Source of the DNA: Bacteriovoracaceae bacterium
Lineage (GTDB): Bacteria; Bdellovibrionota; Bacteriovoracia; Bacteriovoracales; Bacteriovoracaceae
Direction: 5' to 3'
Assembly (NCBI GenBank): GCA_947442115.1
Contig: CANEVK010000099.1
Coordinates: forward strand, 1-8,981
DNA length: 8,981 nt
The notes under the pieces were generated by a model. That model made no database searches and was not told where the DNA came from. It saw only the letters and a program-made list of their open reading frames with translations. The translations under genes were made by a program, and so were the position numbers. Shown piece by piece: positions 1 to 7,177 of this stretch (the stretch's first letter is position 1; each line of letters opens with the position of its first letter).

Positions 1-515
1 CTTTCATGAGAAGAGTGATGGACATGGCCATTAGTGATCTTGAAGATGCTTGGGCCCCTGTGCATAAAATTGATGCTCAATATTCGCGAACTGAAATTAA
101 TCCTCAGTTCGTCGGAGTCGTTCCTCCGTCAGATGTTATTATCACAACAACCTTTGAAGTTGAGTTTGAGTCTGCTTCAGGCACGATCATGGTTGTGATT
201 CCTTATTCAACCATTGAGCCAATTAAGCAAAAATTATCTTCGAGTTTTCAAGCAGACAATGATGTGGTGGATACACTCTGGACTCGCTCTATGCAGGGGC
301 ATGTCCATGATGCTGAAGCAACCGCAATTGTAAAACTTGGTGAAACTGAAATGTCGATTGGTGATTTAATTGGCCTTCAAGTGGGAGATATCATCCCTCT
401 CTCTCAAGAAGTTTCTGGAGAGTTGGATCTTGAAATTGAAGATGCAAAAAAACTTAAATGTCTGATCGGTGTCTATAAAGGAAACAGGGCCGTCCAGATT
501 ACTCGTCGAATTTAA
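1..515 (+). CDS. fliM: Flagellar motor switch protein FliM, C-terminal part (5' end outside window)
   Basis: The frame is open from the first complete codon at position 3 (Phe just before the Met at 6) to TAA at 513-515, so the Met at 6 is internal and the true start lies upstream. About 170 residues are visible, roughly half of a usual FliM of about 330. The visible part holds the end of the CheC-like middle domain, with the family signature NPQF followed by a PPSDV stretch and beta strands, and then the C-terminal SpoA domain (about the last 70 residues: AIVKLGETEMSIGDL, then LQVGDIIPL). FliM forms the middle of the cytoplasmic C-ring. It binds phospho-CheY through its N-terminus (not visible here) and contacts FliG and FliN. 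fliN follows after 15 bases, which fits co-transcription of the C-ring genes. Nothing looks broken. Confidence 0.96.
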   Translation, partial: FMRRVMDMAISDLEDAWAPVHKIDAQYSRTEINPQFVGVVPPSDVIITTTFEVEFESASGTIMVVIPYSTIEPIKQKLSSSFQADNDVVDTLWTRSMQGHVHDAEATAIVKLGETEMSIGDLIGLQVGDIIPLSQEVSGELDLEIEDAKKLKCLIGVYKGNRAVQITRRI

Positions 516-516
516 T

Positions 517-523
517 AAAAGGA
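517..523 (+). promoter_or_regulatory. Ribosome binding site deciding the fliN start
   Basis: AAAAGGA lies directly after the fliM stop. It is only 1 base from the ATG at 525 but 7 bases from the in-frame ATG at 531, so 531 is the more likely start. Confidence 0.6.
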
Positions 524-530
524 AATGAAT

Positions 531-887
531 ATGGCGACAACAGACATGGCAGAAAACAGTAAAGATGGAATTCGTGAACTGGCCGACCAAATAAAGGCCG
601 GAGATGATGCTCTAAATAAATTAAAAGTACAGAATTTAGATTTTATTTTAGATATCCCACTTAAAGTGAGTGTCGAGCTTGGTCGAGCTAAAGTTGTGAT
701 CAAGGATCTCCTTCAACTTGGTCAGGGGTCAGTCCTCGAACTTGATAAATTAGCAGGTGAGCCTTTAGAGGTTCTGGTTAATGGCAAGCTCGTTGCAAGA
801 GGTGAGGTTGTGGTCGTGAATGAAAAATTCGGGATTCGACTCACTGATATTATTAGTCCTCTTGAGCGTATTGAATCGTTGAAGTAA
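531..887 (+). CDS. fliN: Flagellar motor switch protein FliN
   Basis: A protein of 118 residues (120 if the ATG at 525 is used). The N-terminal 35 or so residues are polar and variable. The rest is a single SpoA domain with the classic FliN pattern: FILDIPLKVSVELGRAK, then LLQLGQGSVLELDKLAGEPL, a VNGKLVARGEVVVV strand pair, and FGIRLTDIIS at the end. FliN forms the bottom ring of the C-ring with FliM. It acts in switching and in docking the FliH-FliI export ATPase complex. The length matches the family (about 100-137). It lies between fliM and fliO as in most flagellar operons. The 37-base gap to fliO has no visible promoter or hairpin. Confidence 0.97.
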   Translation: MATTDMAENSKDGIRELADQIKAGDDALNKLKVQNLDFILDIPLKVSVELGRAKVVIKDLLQLGQGSVLELDKLAGEPLEVLVNGKLVARGEVVVVNEKFGIRLTDIISPLERIESLK

Positions 888-908
888 GTGTAAGATTTTT
901 CGTCAACC

Positions 909-916
909 AGGAAGGA
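909..916 (+). promoter_or_regulatory. Ribosome binding site deciding the fliO start
   Basis: AGGAAGGA is a strong Shine-Dalgarno sequence. The in-frame ATG at 916 shares its last base with this site and cannot be served by it. The ATG at 925 is 8 bases downstream and opens a clean signal peptide. Confidence 0.75.
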
Positions 917-924
917 TGACTGTT

Positions 925-2160
925 ATGAAAAAGATTTTTGGTTTCTCTATTGTAGCCTTAGTGGCATCACTTAATACTCTGGCCGGTGTCAAAGTGACAT
1001 CTGTGGATTTAACCACAAATGGATCTAACGGTTTTGTTAACATCATTCTCGATGGACGGACTAATGATCTACCTGATGTGAAAGTGTTAGGGAAAACTAT
1101 TGAGGTCACTCTGGCCGGATCAGAAGGCTTTAATGCTATTTTCAAAAATGTTCGTGGGGCGCAACTTTCTGCCAATAGCCTGAATGGTAAAGCCGTCGTA
1201 AAAGCGATATTGCCTTATGAAGTTCCAGCGAATGCGGTTGAAGTGGGCTTTAAAAATTCACAAATCGAAGTCATTTTCCCTAGAGGAAATGTTGCTCAGA
1301 AAGAGTTAAAAACGGCTTATGAAGGTCCTGCGATTTCACCAAAAGACATTCAACCTGTTAAAATTCAAACTCCACAAACAAATCAAGTTGCACCGAAGGC
1401 AACTCAAAACACTTCAACTCCAGTGATTGATAAAGTGACGGAGAATAAAGTGTCTAAAGATATTCTGAACGAAGATTATCTTAATAAGCTCATGAAAGAA
1501 GAGAGCACTCATAAAATTGAAGAAAAAGCAGATCAAGCTCAAGCCACTGATGTCATCAATGTGAAGCAGTCTGCGATGGCCAAAGTAGACACGAAGATAA
1601 ACAATAACCGTTCTCAAATTGTTCCAAAGGCTTCGGAATCAAATAATCAGTTTTCTTTTGCTGGCTATGCTTTTAAATTCACTCTCTTCCTTGGTGTGGT
1701 CTTGGGACTCTTCTATGGAATTGTTCAGTTGCTGAAAAAAGGTGTTTTTAAAAAGGGCAAACTTGGATTTCTCAATAATTCACAAATGATCGAAGTCCTT
1801 AGTACGACTTATGTTGCTCCAAAAAGATCATTACTTGTTGTGAAGGCGCACAAGCAAATTTTTCTTGTCGCAAATTCTGAAACCGGTCTCACCCTTCTAT
1901 CTGAAATGACAGACACAAATGGCTTCATTAAAGAAGGCGAGAAATTTGTGACGGGAACAAATTTTGATATGAATTTAGGTACCGCCGAGCAAAATCCTGA
2001 TATTGAAAAGTTTTTAAAAGTTAAAGAAAATATTATGGAGTCCACTCCTATTAACGAAGATAAGGGGTTAGCAAAAATTGCAGTTGCTAAAGACATTGTT
2101 AAGTTTTCTGATGAACTTAAGAAAAAAGCAAAAAAACTTAAACCTATTGAGTTTAATTAA
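925..2160 (+). CDS. fliO: FliO-type flagellar export assembly protein with large AMIN-like periplasmic region
   Basis: A protein of 411 residues, against about 100-150 for common FliO. In order: a signal peptide (MKKIFGFSIVALVASLNTLA, residues 1-20); a beta-rich domain at about 22-118 that resembles the AMIN fold of PilQ and AmiC; a low-complexity charged linker at about 119-245; one membrane segment at about 247-270; a FliO core at about 273-327 with the family pattern MIEVLSTTYVAPKRSLLVVK and IFLVANSETGLTLLSEM; and a lysine-rich tail of about 80 residues. FliO helps FliP assemble into the export gate. The assignment rests on the core domain and on the position between fliN and fliP. The predicted topology puts residues 21-246 in the periplasm. 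The AMIN assignment is by pattern only. Extended periplasmic FliO proteins are known in epsilonproteobacteria such as Helicobacter. Confidence 0.88.
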   Translation: MKKIFGFSIVALVASLNTLAGVKVTSVDLTTNGSNGFVNIILDGRTNDLPDVKVLGKTIEVTLAGSEGFNAIFKNVRGAQLSANSLNGKAVVKAILPYEVPANAVEVGFKNSQIEVIFPRGNVAQKELKTAYEGPAISPKDIQPVKIQTPQTNQVAPKATQNTSTPVIDKVTENKVSKDILNEDYLNKLMKEESTHKIEEKADQAQATDVINVKQSAMAKVDTKINNNRSQIVPKASESNNQFSFAGYAFKFTLFLGVVLGLFYGIVQLLKKGVFKKGKLGFLNNSQMIEVLSTTYVAPKRSLLVVKAHKQIFLVANSETGLTLLSEMTDTNGFIKEGEKFVTGTNFDMNLGTAEQNPDIEKFLKVKENIMESTPINEDKGLAKIAVAKDIVKFSDELKKKAKKLKPIEFN

Positions 2161-2175
2161 CTCTAAGGGCATGGC

Positions 2176-2919
2176 ATGAAGCTTTCTTCAAAAGTCATTT
2201 TATTCTTCATGTCAGTTCTTCTGGCCTCACCTGTCTTCGCGCAGAATACAAGCTTGCCAGGTGTGAATGTTAACTTTGGTCAAGGCACTAATCTTGTAGA
2301 TACAATGGAAGTGCTTTTGCTCTTCACTGTTCTCACACTTGCACCGGCGATTATTATACTTTGTACATCTTTTACTCGAATTGTTGTTGTTCTATCTTTT
2401 ATGAGACAGGCCCTCGGCACTCAGAATATGCCACCAAATCAACTCCTGATTGGATTTGCGTTGTTTCTTTCTATCTTTGTGATGATGCCGACGGGGGAAA
2501 GTATTTATAAAAATTCTATCCAGCCTTATCAGGCCAAGCAGATTGATGGTACTCAGGCCCTCAGAGGTTTAGAAAAAGATCTTAGGGCCTTCATGGAAAA
2601 ACATGTCAGGAAAGCGGATATTGGACTTTTTTATGATGTAACTGGCGCTGCTGCACCTGATGATATCAAAGGTGTTCCCACTCATTATCTCATTCCGGCT
2701 TTTATTATCTCTGAACTGAAGACAGCCTTTCAAATTGGTTTCTTACTGTATATTCCATTTATTGTTTTAGATATGGTGGTGGCTTCTGTTCTTATGGCGA
2801 TGGGGATGATGATGTTGCCTCCTATGCTTGTTTCAATGCCATTTAAATTATTACTTTTTGTTCTCGTAGATGGGTGGCAATTAGTGACAGGGGCGATCCT
2901 TCGCTCTTTTAATACCTAA
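2176..2919 (+). CDS. fliP: Flagellar type III export gate protein FliP
   Basis: A protein of 247 residues, the normal FliP length. It has a cleavable signal peptide (about 1-22, ending PVFA). A membrane hairpin at about 43-106 carries the hallmark SFTRIVVVLSFMRQALGTQ and PPNQLLIGFALFL. A periplasmic segment follows, then the C-terminal pair of helices from SELKTAFQIGFLLYIPF (about 179-195) to the end. The three methionines M211-M213, before LPPML, correspond to the Met gate that seals the export pore in the FliPQR complex. Five FliP subunits with FliQ and FliR form the helical export gate in the MS ring. AAGGG at 2165-2169 lies 6 bases before the ATG. The gap from fliO is 15 bases. Its stop codon overlaps the fliQ Shine-Dalgarno sequence, so the two genes are probably translated together. 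Confidence 0.98.
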   Translation: MKLSSKVILFFMSVLLASPVFAQNTSLPGVNVNFGQGTNLVDTMEVLLLFTVLTLAPAIIILCTSFTRIVVVLSFMRQALGTQNMPPNQLLIGFALFLSIFVMMPTGESIYKNSIQPYQAKQIDGTQALRGLEKDLRAFMEKHVRKADIGLFYDVTGAAAPDDIKGVPTHYLIPAFIISELKTAFQIGFLLYIPFIVLDMVVASVLMAMGMMMLPPMLVSMPFKLLLFVLVDGWQLVTGAILRSFNT

Positions 2920-2930
2920 GGGAGATTGCT

Positions 2931-3203
2931 ATGGAAAATGACTTTGTTGTTGAAGTCGTCAGTCAGGCGATGAAAGTCACTCTGATGCTTTCTGCTCCAA
3001 TGCTCATTGGGGCCCTCGTGGTAGGTGTGCTGGTTTCAATTTTTCAGGCTGTTACCCAAATTAACGAACAGACACTTTCTTTCATCCCTAAAATTCTCGT
3101 GATTATTGCCGCCTTAGTTATCTTTAGTCCATGGATGATGGAGACGATGGTGTCCTATACTCAGGATCTTTTTACCAGTATCCCCGAATTAATTAGGCGC
3201 TAA
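2931..3203 (+). CDS. fliQ: Flagellar type III export gate protein FliQ
   Basis: A protein of 90 residues, the standard FliQ length, with two hydrophobic helices (about 15-38 and 52-70). The conserved family run from SAPMLIGALVVG through SIFQAVTQINEQTLSFIPK to the PWM near the second helix end is complete. FliQ (four copies) packs around the FliP-FliR core of the export gate. The start is served by AAGGGAGA at 2918-2925, 5 bases before ATG, which reuses the fliP stop codon. Its own TAA overlaps the fliR start by one base. Confidence 0.97.
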   Translation: MENDFVVEVVSQAMKVTLMLSAPMLIGALVVGVLVSIFQAVTQINEQTLSFIPKILVIIAALVIFSPWMMETMVSYTQDLFTSIPELIRR

Positions 3204-3982
3204 TGAATATTTCCATTCTTGATCAGCAGGTCTTTCTCGCCTTCTGGATGGGATTTTCTCGTTGGATTGCTGTCCTTTTTCAGCTCCCACTCTTTGATAA
3301 TGTTTCTGTTCCTATGATTGTAAAAATTCTTACGAGTTTTCTCATTGCCTTTGCTTTTTTCCCAGAAACTCAGGGCACGCTTCTTGCAGAAGTTCAGTTG
3401 GTGGGAGTGGATAACATTTGGATTCTCATGATGTTTCACACCACGACAGGTCTAATTATTGGATTTTTGGTGAAATGTATTATGAGTTTATTTGTGGCCA
3501 CCGGTAATATTCTGACTCAACAAGTAGGCTATGCCTCTGTGAGCTATTTTGACCCTACCCAAGGTCAGCAAGTAGGTCCATTTGAAAGATTAGTTGAGTG
3601 GACGATGATCATTTTAGTCCTTTCTTCAGGAGCACTGGTCCCTATGTTTAAAGGAGTCTTCGAATCCTTCTTTTCTGTCAATTTCTTAAATGCAGACAAA
3701 ATGCTGAAAACACCAGAGTATTTTGTGTTATTCTTTAAGTCAGCATTTAGTGCCTCGATTCTTTTAGCGGGGCCACTCATTTTTGCCAACTTACTGATGA
3801 ATCTAGTTATGGGCATTCTCGCTCGAACAGTTCCTCAGATGAATGTATTGCAAGTGAGTTTTGTAGTGAATATTGGTCTTGGATTACTTCTTTTCTTAGG
3901 AATAGCAGAGGAGTTTTTCCAAGTGAGTTTTGAACTATATGTTGAAAAACTTGGGAATTGGTTTCAATTTCTTTCCCGATAG
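3203..3982 (+). CDS. fliR: Flagellar type III export gate protein FliR
   Basis: A protein of 259 residues, normal for FliR, made up almost wholly of membrane helices (about six). Family features seen are an N-terminal RWIAVLFQLPLFDN, the GFLVKCIMSLFVATGNILTQ helix, the QVGYASVSYFDPTQGQQVG stretch, and a C-terminal ARTVPQMNVLQVSFVVNIGL. FliR is the single-copy subunit that completes the FliP5-Q4-R1 export gate and contacts FlhB. The ATG overlaps the fliQ stop in a TAATG arrangement and has only a weak AGG (3195-3197) ahead, so translation probably depends on coupling to fliQ. flhB is separate and not fused, with a 9-base gap after this gene. Confidence 0.97.
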   Translation: MNISILDQQVFLAFWMGFSRWIAVLFQLPLFDNVSVPMIVKILTSFLIAFAFFPETQGTLLAEVQLVGVDNIWILMMFHTTTGLIIGFLVKCIMSLFVATGNILTQQVGYASVSYFDPTQGQQVGPFERLVEWTMIILVLSSGALVPMFKGVFESFFSVNFLNADKMLKTPEYFVLFFKSAFSASILLAGPLIFANLLMNLVMGILARTVPQMNVLQVSFVVNIGLGLLLFLGIAEEFFQVSFELYVEKLGNWFQFLSR

Positions 3983-3991
3983 AGGCACAGG

Positions 3992-5071
3992 ATGGCCGAC
4001 GAAAGTGATGATGACGAAAAAACGGAAGAAGCCTCCCAGCATAGGATTGATGAATCCCGCAAAAGAGGTGACGTTGCTGTCTCGAAAGAACTTTCGAACG
4101 TTCTTTTATTATCTGGATCACTTCTCACACTCATTCTTTCTGGTGTCTTTGTTTATGAGCAGTTCACAGAATACATAGATTGGCTTTACCGCTTAGATTT
4201 CAAACATATTTATACCAGTAAAAAATTTGTTGATGTCATTAATCAAACGGCCTGGACACTTATCAAGTGTGTTGGACCATTTTTTGTGGCCTCAGCGTGC
4301 CTAGGTTTTCTTTCATCTTTCGTTCAAATTGGATTTTTATATTCTCCGGAAATTCTAGAAGTTAAATTTGAAAGACTTAATCCTATTCAGGGTTTTCAAA
4401 GACTCTTAAGTAAGAAAGCCATTGTTGAAGCTATTAAAGGTGTTTTTAAATTCGCTGTAGTGATCACCATTACTTACAGTGTAATGAAGGATAATATTGG
4501 GAGCTTTCTTGGTTTTCTTCATGCTGATACTGCTCAGAGTATTGGTTTTGGAAAATACTTGATGGTCAAACTTGGCTTCTCTGTTTTACTTGGGTTAGGA
4601 ATTATTGCTCTCGCTGACTTTGCTTGGGAAAAGTGGAGCTACCGAAAAAAGATGATGATGACCAAGCAAGAAGTTAAGGAAGAGGCCAAAGAGAAAGATG
4701 GTAACCCAGAAGTTAAAAACAGAATCCGTCAGATTCAAAGGCAAATGGCCCAAAAGCGGATGATGGATGATGTGAAAAAGGCTGATGTAATTGTTACCAA
4801 TCCAACTCATATTAGTGTAGCATTGAAGTATGATGGTGAGAACATGGTTGCTCCTTCTGTGACAGCAAAAGGTGCGGATCATTTAGCCTTGAGAATTAGA
4901 GAAATTGCTAAAGAAAATGATATTCCTGTAGTGGAGAATATCATGCTGGCCCGAACTCTTTATAAAACAGTCAAAGTGGGACATGGAGTTCCACGAACAC
5001 TTTATAAAGCGGTCGCTGAAGTTTTAGCCTTTGTTTATAAGTTAAGAAGAAAGCAAAAAGCTTTAAAGTAA
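3992..5071 (+). CDS. flhB: Flagellar export switch protein FlhB
   Basis: A protein of 359 residues (family usually 350-385). The acidic N-terminus DEKTEEASQHRIDESRKRG matches the FlhB/YscU signature. Four membrane helices lie at about 36-56, 89-114, 148-165 and 189-211. A charged linker (about 212-268) leads to the autocleavage motif NPTH at residues 270-273, in the context VTNPTHISVALKYDG, so the cleavage Asn and Pro are kept. The C-terminal part ends with GVPRTLYKAVAEVLAFVYKL, typical of the cytoplasmic domain. FlhB switches export from rod and hook proteins to filament proteins after hook completion, together with the hook-length ruler FliK. AGAGG at 3981-3985 lies 6 bases before ATG. There is no sign of truncation. 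Confidence 0.98.
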   Translation: MADESDDDEKTEEASQHRIDESRKRGDVAVSKELSNVLLLSGSLLTLILSGVFVYEQFTEYIDWLYRLDFKHIYTSKKFVDVINQTAWTLIKCVGPFFVASACLGFLSSFVQIGFLYSPEILEVKFERLNPIQGFQRLLSKKAIVEAIKGVFKFAVVITITYSVMKDNIGSFLGFLHADTAQSIGFGKYLMVKLGFSVLLGLGIIALADFAWEKWSYRKKMMMTKQEVKEEAKEKDGNPEVKNRIRQIQRQMAQKRMMDDVKKADVIVTNPTHISVALKYDGENMVAPSVTAKGADHLALRIREIAKENDIPVVENIMLARTLYKTVKVGHGVPRTLYKAVAEVLAFVYKLRRKQKALK

Positions 5072-5088
5072 AATTAACCCAGGATGGG

Positions 5089-5093
5089 TGAGG
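5089..5093 (+). promoter_or_regulatory. Ribosome binding site deciding the flhA start
   Basis: TGAGG lies 5 bases before the ATG at 5099. The earlier in-frame ATG at 5084 has only an AGG directly touching it, with no spacing, so 5099 is the better start. It gives a length of 691, close to the 692 of the enterobacterial protein. Confidence 0.65.
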
Positions 5094-5098
5094 TATCT

Positions 5099-7174
5099 AT
5101 GGATGGATTACTAGGTAAGCTTAAGATCTTATCTCAAAATTCAGATCTGGCGATTGCTCTAGGACTTATGATTGTCCTTGGTGTGATGGTTGTGCCCATA
5201 CCGCCACTTCTGTTAGATTTATTTTTGGCCTTATCTATCGCTATCTCAATTGCTATTTTACTTGTCTCTGTTTATTCAAGAAAACCTTTGGATTTCTCAA
5301 CATTTCCAACTGTCCTTTTGATCACAACTCTTTTACGTCTCTCTTTAAACGTTGCTTCTACTCGAAATATTCTTCTTCATGGGGCCTCTGATGGGACTGC
5401 TGCTGCCGGAGAAATTATTAAATCCTTTGGTGAGTTTGTGGTAGGAGGAAACTACGCTGTTGGTATTATCATCTTCACCATTTTAGTCGTTATTAACTTT
5501 ATCGTTATTACCAAAGGTGCTGGACGAGTCGCCGAAGTTTCTGCTCGATTTACATTAGATGCAATGCCAGGGAAACAAATGGCGATTGATGCCGACTTAA
5601 ATGCCGGTCTTATCAACGAAGCTGAAGCCAAAAAACGTCGTGCTGAAGTGGCGCAAGAAGCAGACTTTTACGGGTCTATGGATGGTGCTTCAAAGTTTGT
5701 TCGAGGAGATGCTATTGCGGGTATTCTTATCACGGCGATTAACATTGTCGGTGGTATCATTATTGGTGTTGCTCAAAATGATATGAATTTTGCCGATGCT
5801 GCTAAAACATTTACACTCCTGACGGTGGGTGATGGTCTTATTGCTCAAATTCCTGCCCTTATTATCTCTACTGCTGCAGGTATTATTGCCACCAGAAATT
5901 CTAACTCCGAGGCCCTTGGTAAACAGGTCGGAGAAGAATTCACAGCTCATCCAAAAGCTTTTTATATCACGGCCGGCTCACTAGCGATGTTTGGTCTTAT
6001 TCCAGGATTCCCGGGTCTTCCTTTTATGCTCATGGGAGGCCTCATTGCTTTTGCAGGTTTTAAAATTGAAAAGAATAAAGAACATGCTAAAGCTGCAGAA
6101 CAGACAAATGCCGTTCAAGAAACTAAATCTAAAGCAGAAACATTGGAATCTCTTCTTCCTGTTCAGTTGGTCCAATTAGAAGTTGGTTATGGAATTGTCA
6201 GTATTGTGGATGCTGAACAAAATGGTGATCTCCTTGAAAGAATCACGCAAATTAGAAAACAATTTGCGCTTGATTGGGGTGTGATCATACCGTCGGTTCA
6301 GATTAAAGATAATTTAGAATTAAAGCCAGGTGGTTACTCGATAAAGATGAAAGGAGTTGAAATTGCCAAAGGTGAACTTTTACCAGATCACTTGATGGCC
6401 ATGGATCCTGGAACGGTGATTGAGCAGATGGAAGGCATGCCTACTAAAGAGCCTGTTTTTGGTTTACCGGCGATTTGGATTACAGATGATCGTAAAGATG
6501 AAGCTCAGTATAATGGATACACAGTGGTAGATCTTTCAACGATTGTTGCGACTCATTTAACTGAAGTCTTGAAGACAAATTTAAGTGAGCTCTTTGGTCG
6601 ACAAGAATTAGTTAAAGTCATGGATAATTTCAAAGAGGAAAATCCTAAAGTTGTTTCTGATCTTGTGCCAGATATTATGACATTAGGTACAGTCCTTAAA
6701 GTGCTACAAAATCTTTTAAGAGAAGGTGTGTCTGTTAGAGATCTTCGAACCATTTTAGAAACTCTTGCAGAATTTGGTCCGGGCACAAAAGATCCTGATG
6801 CTTTAACAGAATATGCTCGTCAATCACTCTACCGTTCAATCACAGAAAAAATTAAAAATGGTTCAGGTGAAGTCACTCTCTTTACCCTTGATTTAGGTCT
6901 TGAACAGGCAGTGGCAAGATCCATCATACAAACAGATGGTGGGTCGCAACTCAACCTTGATCCTAAAGTGACTCAATCTATTTTAGCTTCTTTAAATGAA
7001 AAAATTGAAGAAGCAACCTCTCAAGGTGAAAAAATGGTGGTCCTATGTAGTCCTGTTATCAGAAGACATTTCAAGAGGTTAACGGAGAAATTCATTCCCA
7101 ACCTGATTGTGGTCAGTCATAATGAATTAAGCCCAGATGTTAATATTAGATCCTTAGGTACGGTGAGGTTGTAA
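5099..7174 (+). CDS. flhA: Flagellar export gate ring protein FlhA
   Basis: A protein of 691 residues, the normal FlhA length. The N-terminal half (about 1-320) holds about eight membrane helices with the FHIPEP-family stretches TLLRLSLNVASTRNILLHG and RFTLDAMPGKQMAIDADLNA. In KFVRGDAIAGI, D204 matches the aspartate (D208 in Salmonella) that is essential for export driven by proton motive force. A charged linker (about 321-350) leads to the cytoplasmic domain (about 351-691), which begins LLPVQLVQLEVGYG and ends VNIRSLGTVRL, both typical. FlhA forms a nine-subunit ring below the gate that docks chaperone-substrate complexes and couples export to ion flow. flhF starts 3 bases after the stop. 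Nothing unusual is seen. Confidence 0.98.
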   Translation: MDGLLGKLKILSQNSDLAIALGLMIVLGVMVVPIPPLLLDLFLALSIAISIAILLVSVYSRKPLDFSTFPTVLLITTLLRLSLNVASTRNILLHGASDGTAAAGEIIKSFGEFVVGGNYAVGIIIFTILVVINFIVITKGAGRVAEVSARFTLDAMPGKQMAIDADLNAGLINEAEAKKRRAEVAQEADFYGSMDGASKFVRGDAIAGILITAINIVGGIIIGVAQNDMNFADAAKTFTLLTVGDGLIAQIPALIISTAAGIIATRNSNSEALGKQVGEEFTAHPKAFYITAGSLAMFGLIPGFPGLPFMLMGGLIAFAGFKIEKNKEHAKAAEQTNAVQETKSKAETLESLLPVQLVQLEVGYGIVSIVDAEQNGDLLERITQIRKQFALDWGVIIPSVQIKDNLELKPGGYSIKMKGVEIAKGELLPDHLMAMDPGTVIEQMEGMPTKEPVFGLPAIWITDDRKDEAQYNGYTVVDLSTIVATHLTEVLKTNLSELFGRQELVKVMDNFKEENPKVVSDLVPDIMTLGTVLKVLQNLLREGVSVRDLRTILETLAEFGPGTKDPDALTEYARQSLYRSITEKIKNGSGEVTLFTLDLGLEQAVARSIIQTDGGSQLNLDPKVTQSILASLNEKIEEATSQGEKMVVLCSPVIRRHFKRLTEKFIPNLIVVSHNELSPDVNIRSLGTVRL

Positions 7175-7177
7175 AGA

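Noticed and set aside
2171..2179. ATG at 2171 as an alternative start before fliP.
   Set aside because: It reads ATG GCA TGA and stops at once; the in-frame fliP start is the ATG at 2176 with AAGGG 6 bases upstream.
3200..3439. Antisense open frame across the start of fliR, and similar antisense frames across fliM, fliO, flhB, flhA and flhF.
   Set aside because: They mirror codon patterns of the real genes, show no recognisable domains, and lie opposite well-conserved flagellar proteins.
5601..5786. Short same-strand open frame inside flhA.
   Set aside because: It is a shifted-frame shadow of the conserved FlhA coding sequence with no protein features of its own.
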